Assembly (NCBI GenBank): GCA_001577185.1
Contig: LSCM01000099.1
Location: forward strand, 1 to 5,329
Direction of reading: 5' to 3'
From: Cloacimonetes bacterium TCS62
Lineage (GTDB): Bacteria > Cloacimonadota > Cloacimonadia > Cloacimonadales > TCS61
DNA: 5,329 nt
Below, in pieces: positions 5,258-5,329 of this stretch. The translations under genes and the position numbers were made by a program. Positions within the stretch are counted from its first letter, which is position 1; the number at the start of each line of letters is the position of its first letter. The notes under the pieces were generated by a model, which was not told the DNA's origin, made no database searches, and saw only the letters and a program-made list of their open reading frames with translations.

Positions 5258-5329
5258 TTTTTCCCATTTTGAAAATCGTAATTTCTGATCACCATACCAC
5301 TTTGCTTGATAAACCCATTTTTCTCATAA
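5254..5329 (-). CDS. C-terminal fragment, probable GNAT N-acetyltransferase
   Basis: A gene entering from the right edge. On the minus strand 24 codons are open from 5328 to the TGA at 5254-5256, and the other two minus frames stop within this stretch. The peptide starts YEKNGFIKQSGMVIRNYDF, which matches the end of GNAT-fold acetyltransferases: the Y-E-K-x-G-F signature of motif B after the last conserved helix, followed by the final strand. GNAT enzymes move an acetyl group from acetyl-CoA to an amine, with substrates ranging from antibiotics to protein N-termini. Here only the tail is visible, so no substrate can be suggested. Its stop overlaps the MATE start by four bases (ATGA), a classic sign of translational coupling, so this gene is at least the second-nearest to the operon promoter. 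No alternative family fits as well, but the fragment is short. Confidence 0.65.
   Translation of the reverse strand, partial: YEKNGFIKQSGMVIRNYDFQNGKK

Noticed and set aside
1..5329. Defence island, phage, transposon, tRNA, riboswitch or CRISPR
   Set aside because: No integrase or transposase motifs, terminal inverted repeats, tRNA-like folds or spaced direct repeats were seen, and coding sequence fills nearly all of the window.

Overview
The window reads as bacterial chromosomal DNA of low G+C (by eye about one third), densely coded, with no RNA gene, mobile element, repeat array or CRISPR. Six reading frames have recognisable homology from both strands: one edge fragment and one complete gene on the plus strand, then four complete genes and one edge fragment on the minus strand. 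The source is probably a low-GC bacterium outside the best-studied phyla. A Cloacimonadota/Bacteroidota-like lineage would fit the style of TsaD and the likely YbbR-TsaD pairing, but this is a weak guess from the sequence alone.

Plus strand, 1-1145: the last 39 codons of a gene whose end looks like a YbbR/CdaR repeat, then tsaD, the universal tRNA t6A-modification gene, 12 bases downstream. tsaD faces the other genes tail to tail across a 37-base gap that carries an AT-rich inverted repeat.

Minus strand, read from the right edge leftward (5329 to 1183): the C-terminal end of a probable GNAT acetyltransferase; a MATE-family efflux transporter starting inside the GNAT stop codon (ATGA); a membrane-bound GGDEF diguanylate cyclase with a TTG start; a soluble PAS + HD-GYP protein, a likely c-di-GMP phosphodiesterase; and a small zinc-ribbon + DUF2007 protein whose start lies inside the HD-GYP gene. 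Gaps are -4, 24, 3 and -20 bases, so one transcript is very likely; its promoter lies outside the window to the right.

The core of the minus-strand cluster is a pair of opposing c-di-GMP enzymes. The cyclase is in the membrane, has about eight transmembrane segments, no visible inhibitory I-site and a lysine-rich insert in the catalytic domain. The putative hydrolase is cytosolic, has a PAS sensor and keeps the main HD-GYP metal ligands. The terminal zinc-ribbon/DUF2007 protein is the least understood member and the best candidate for an undescribed partner. I see no evidence for a wholly new system such as a defence island; the novelty, if any, lies in this small signalling cluster.
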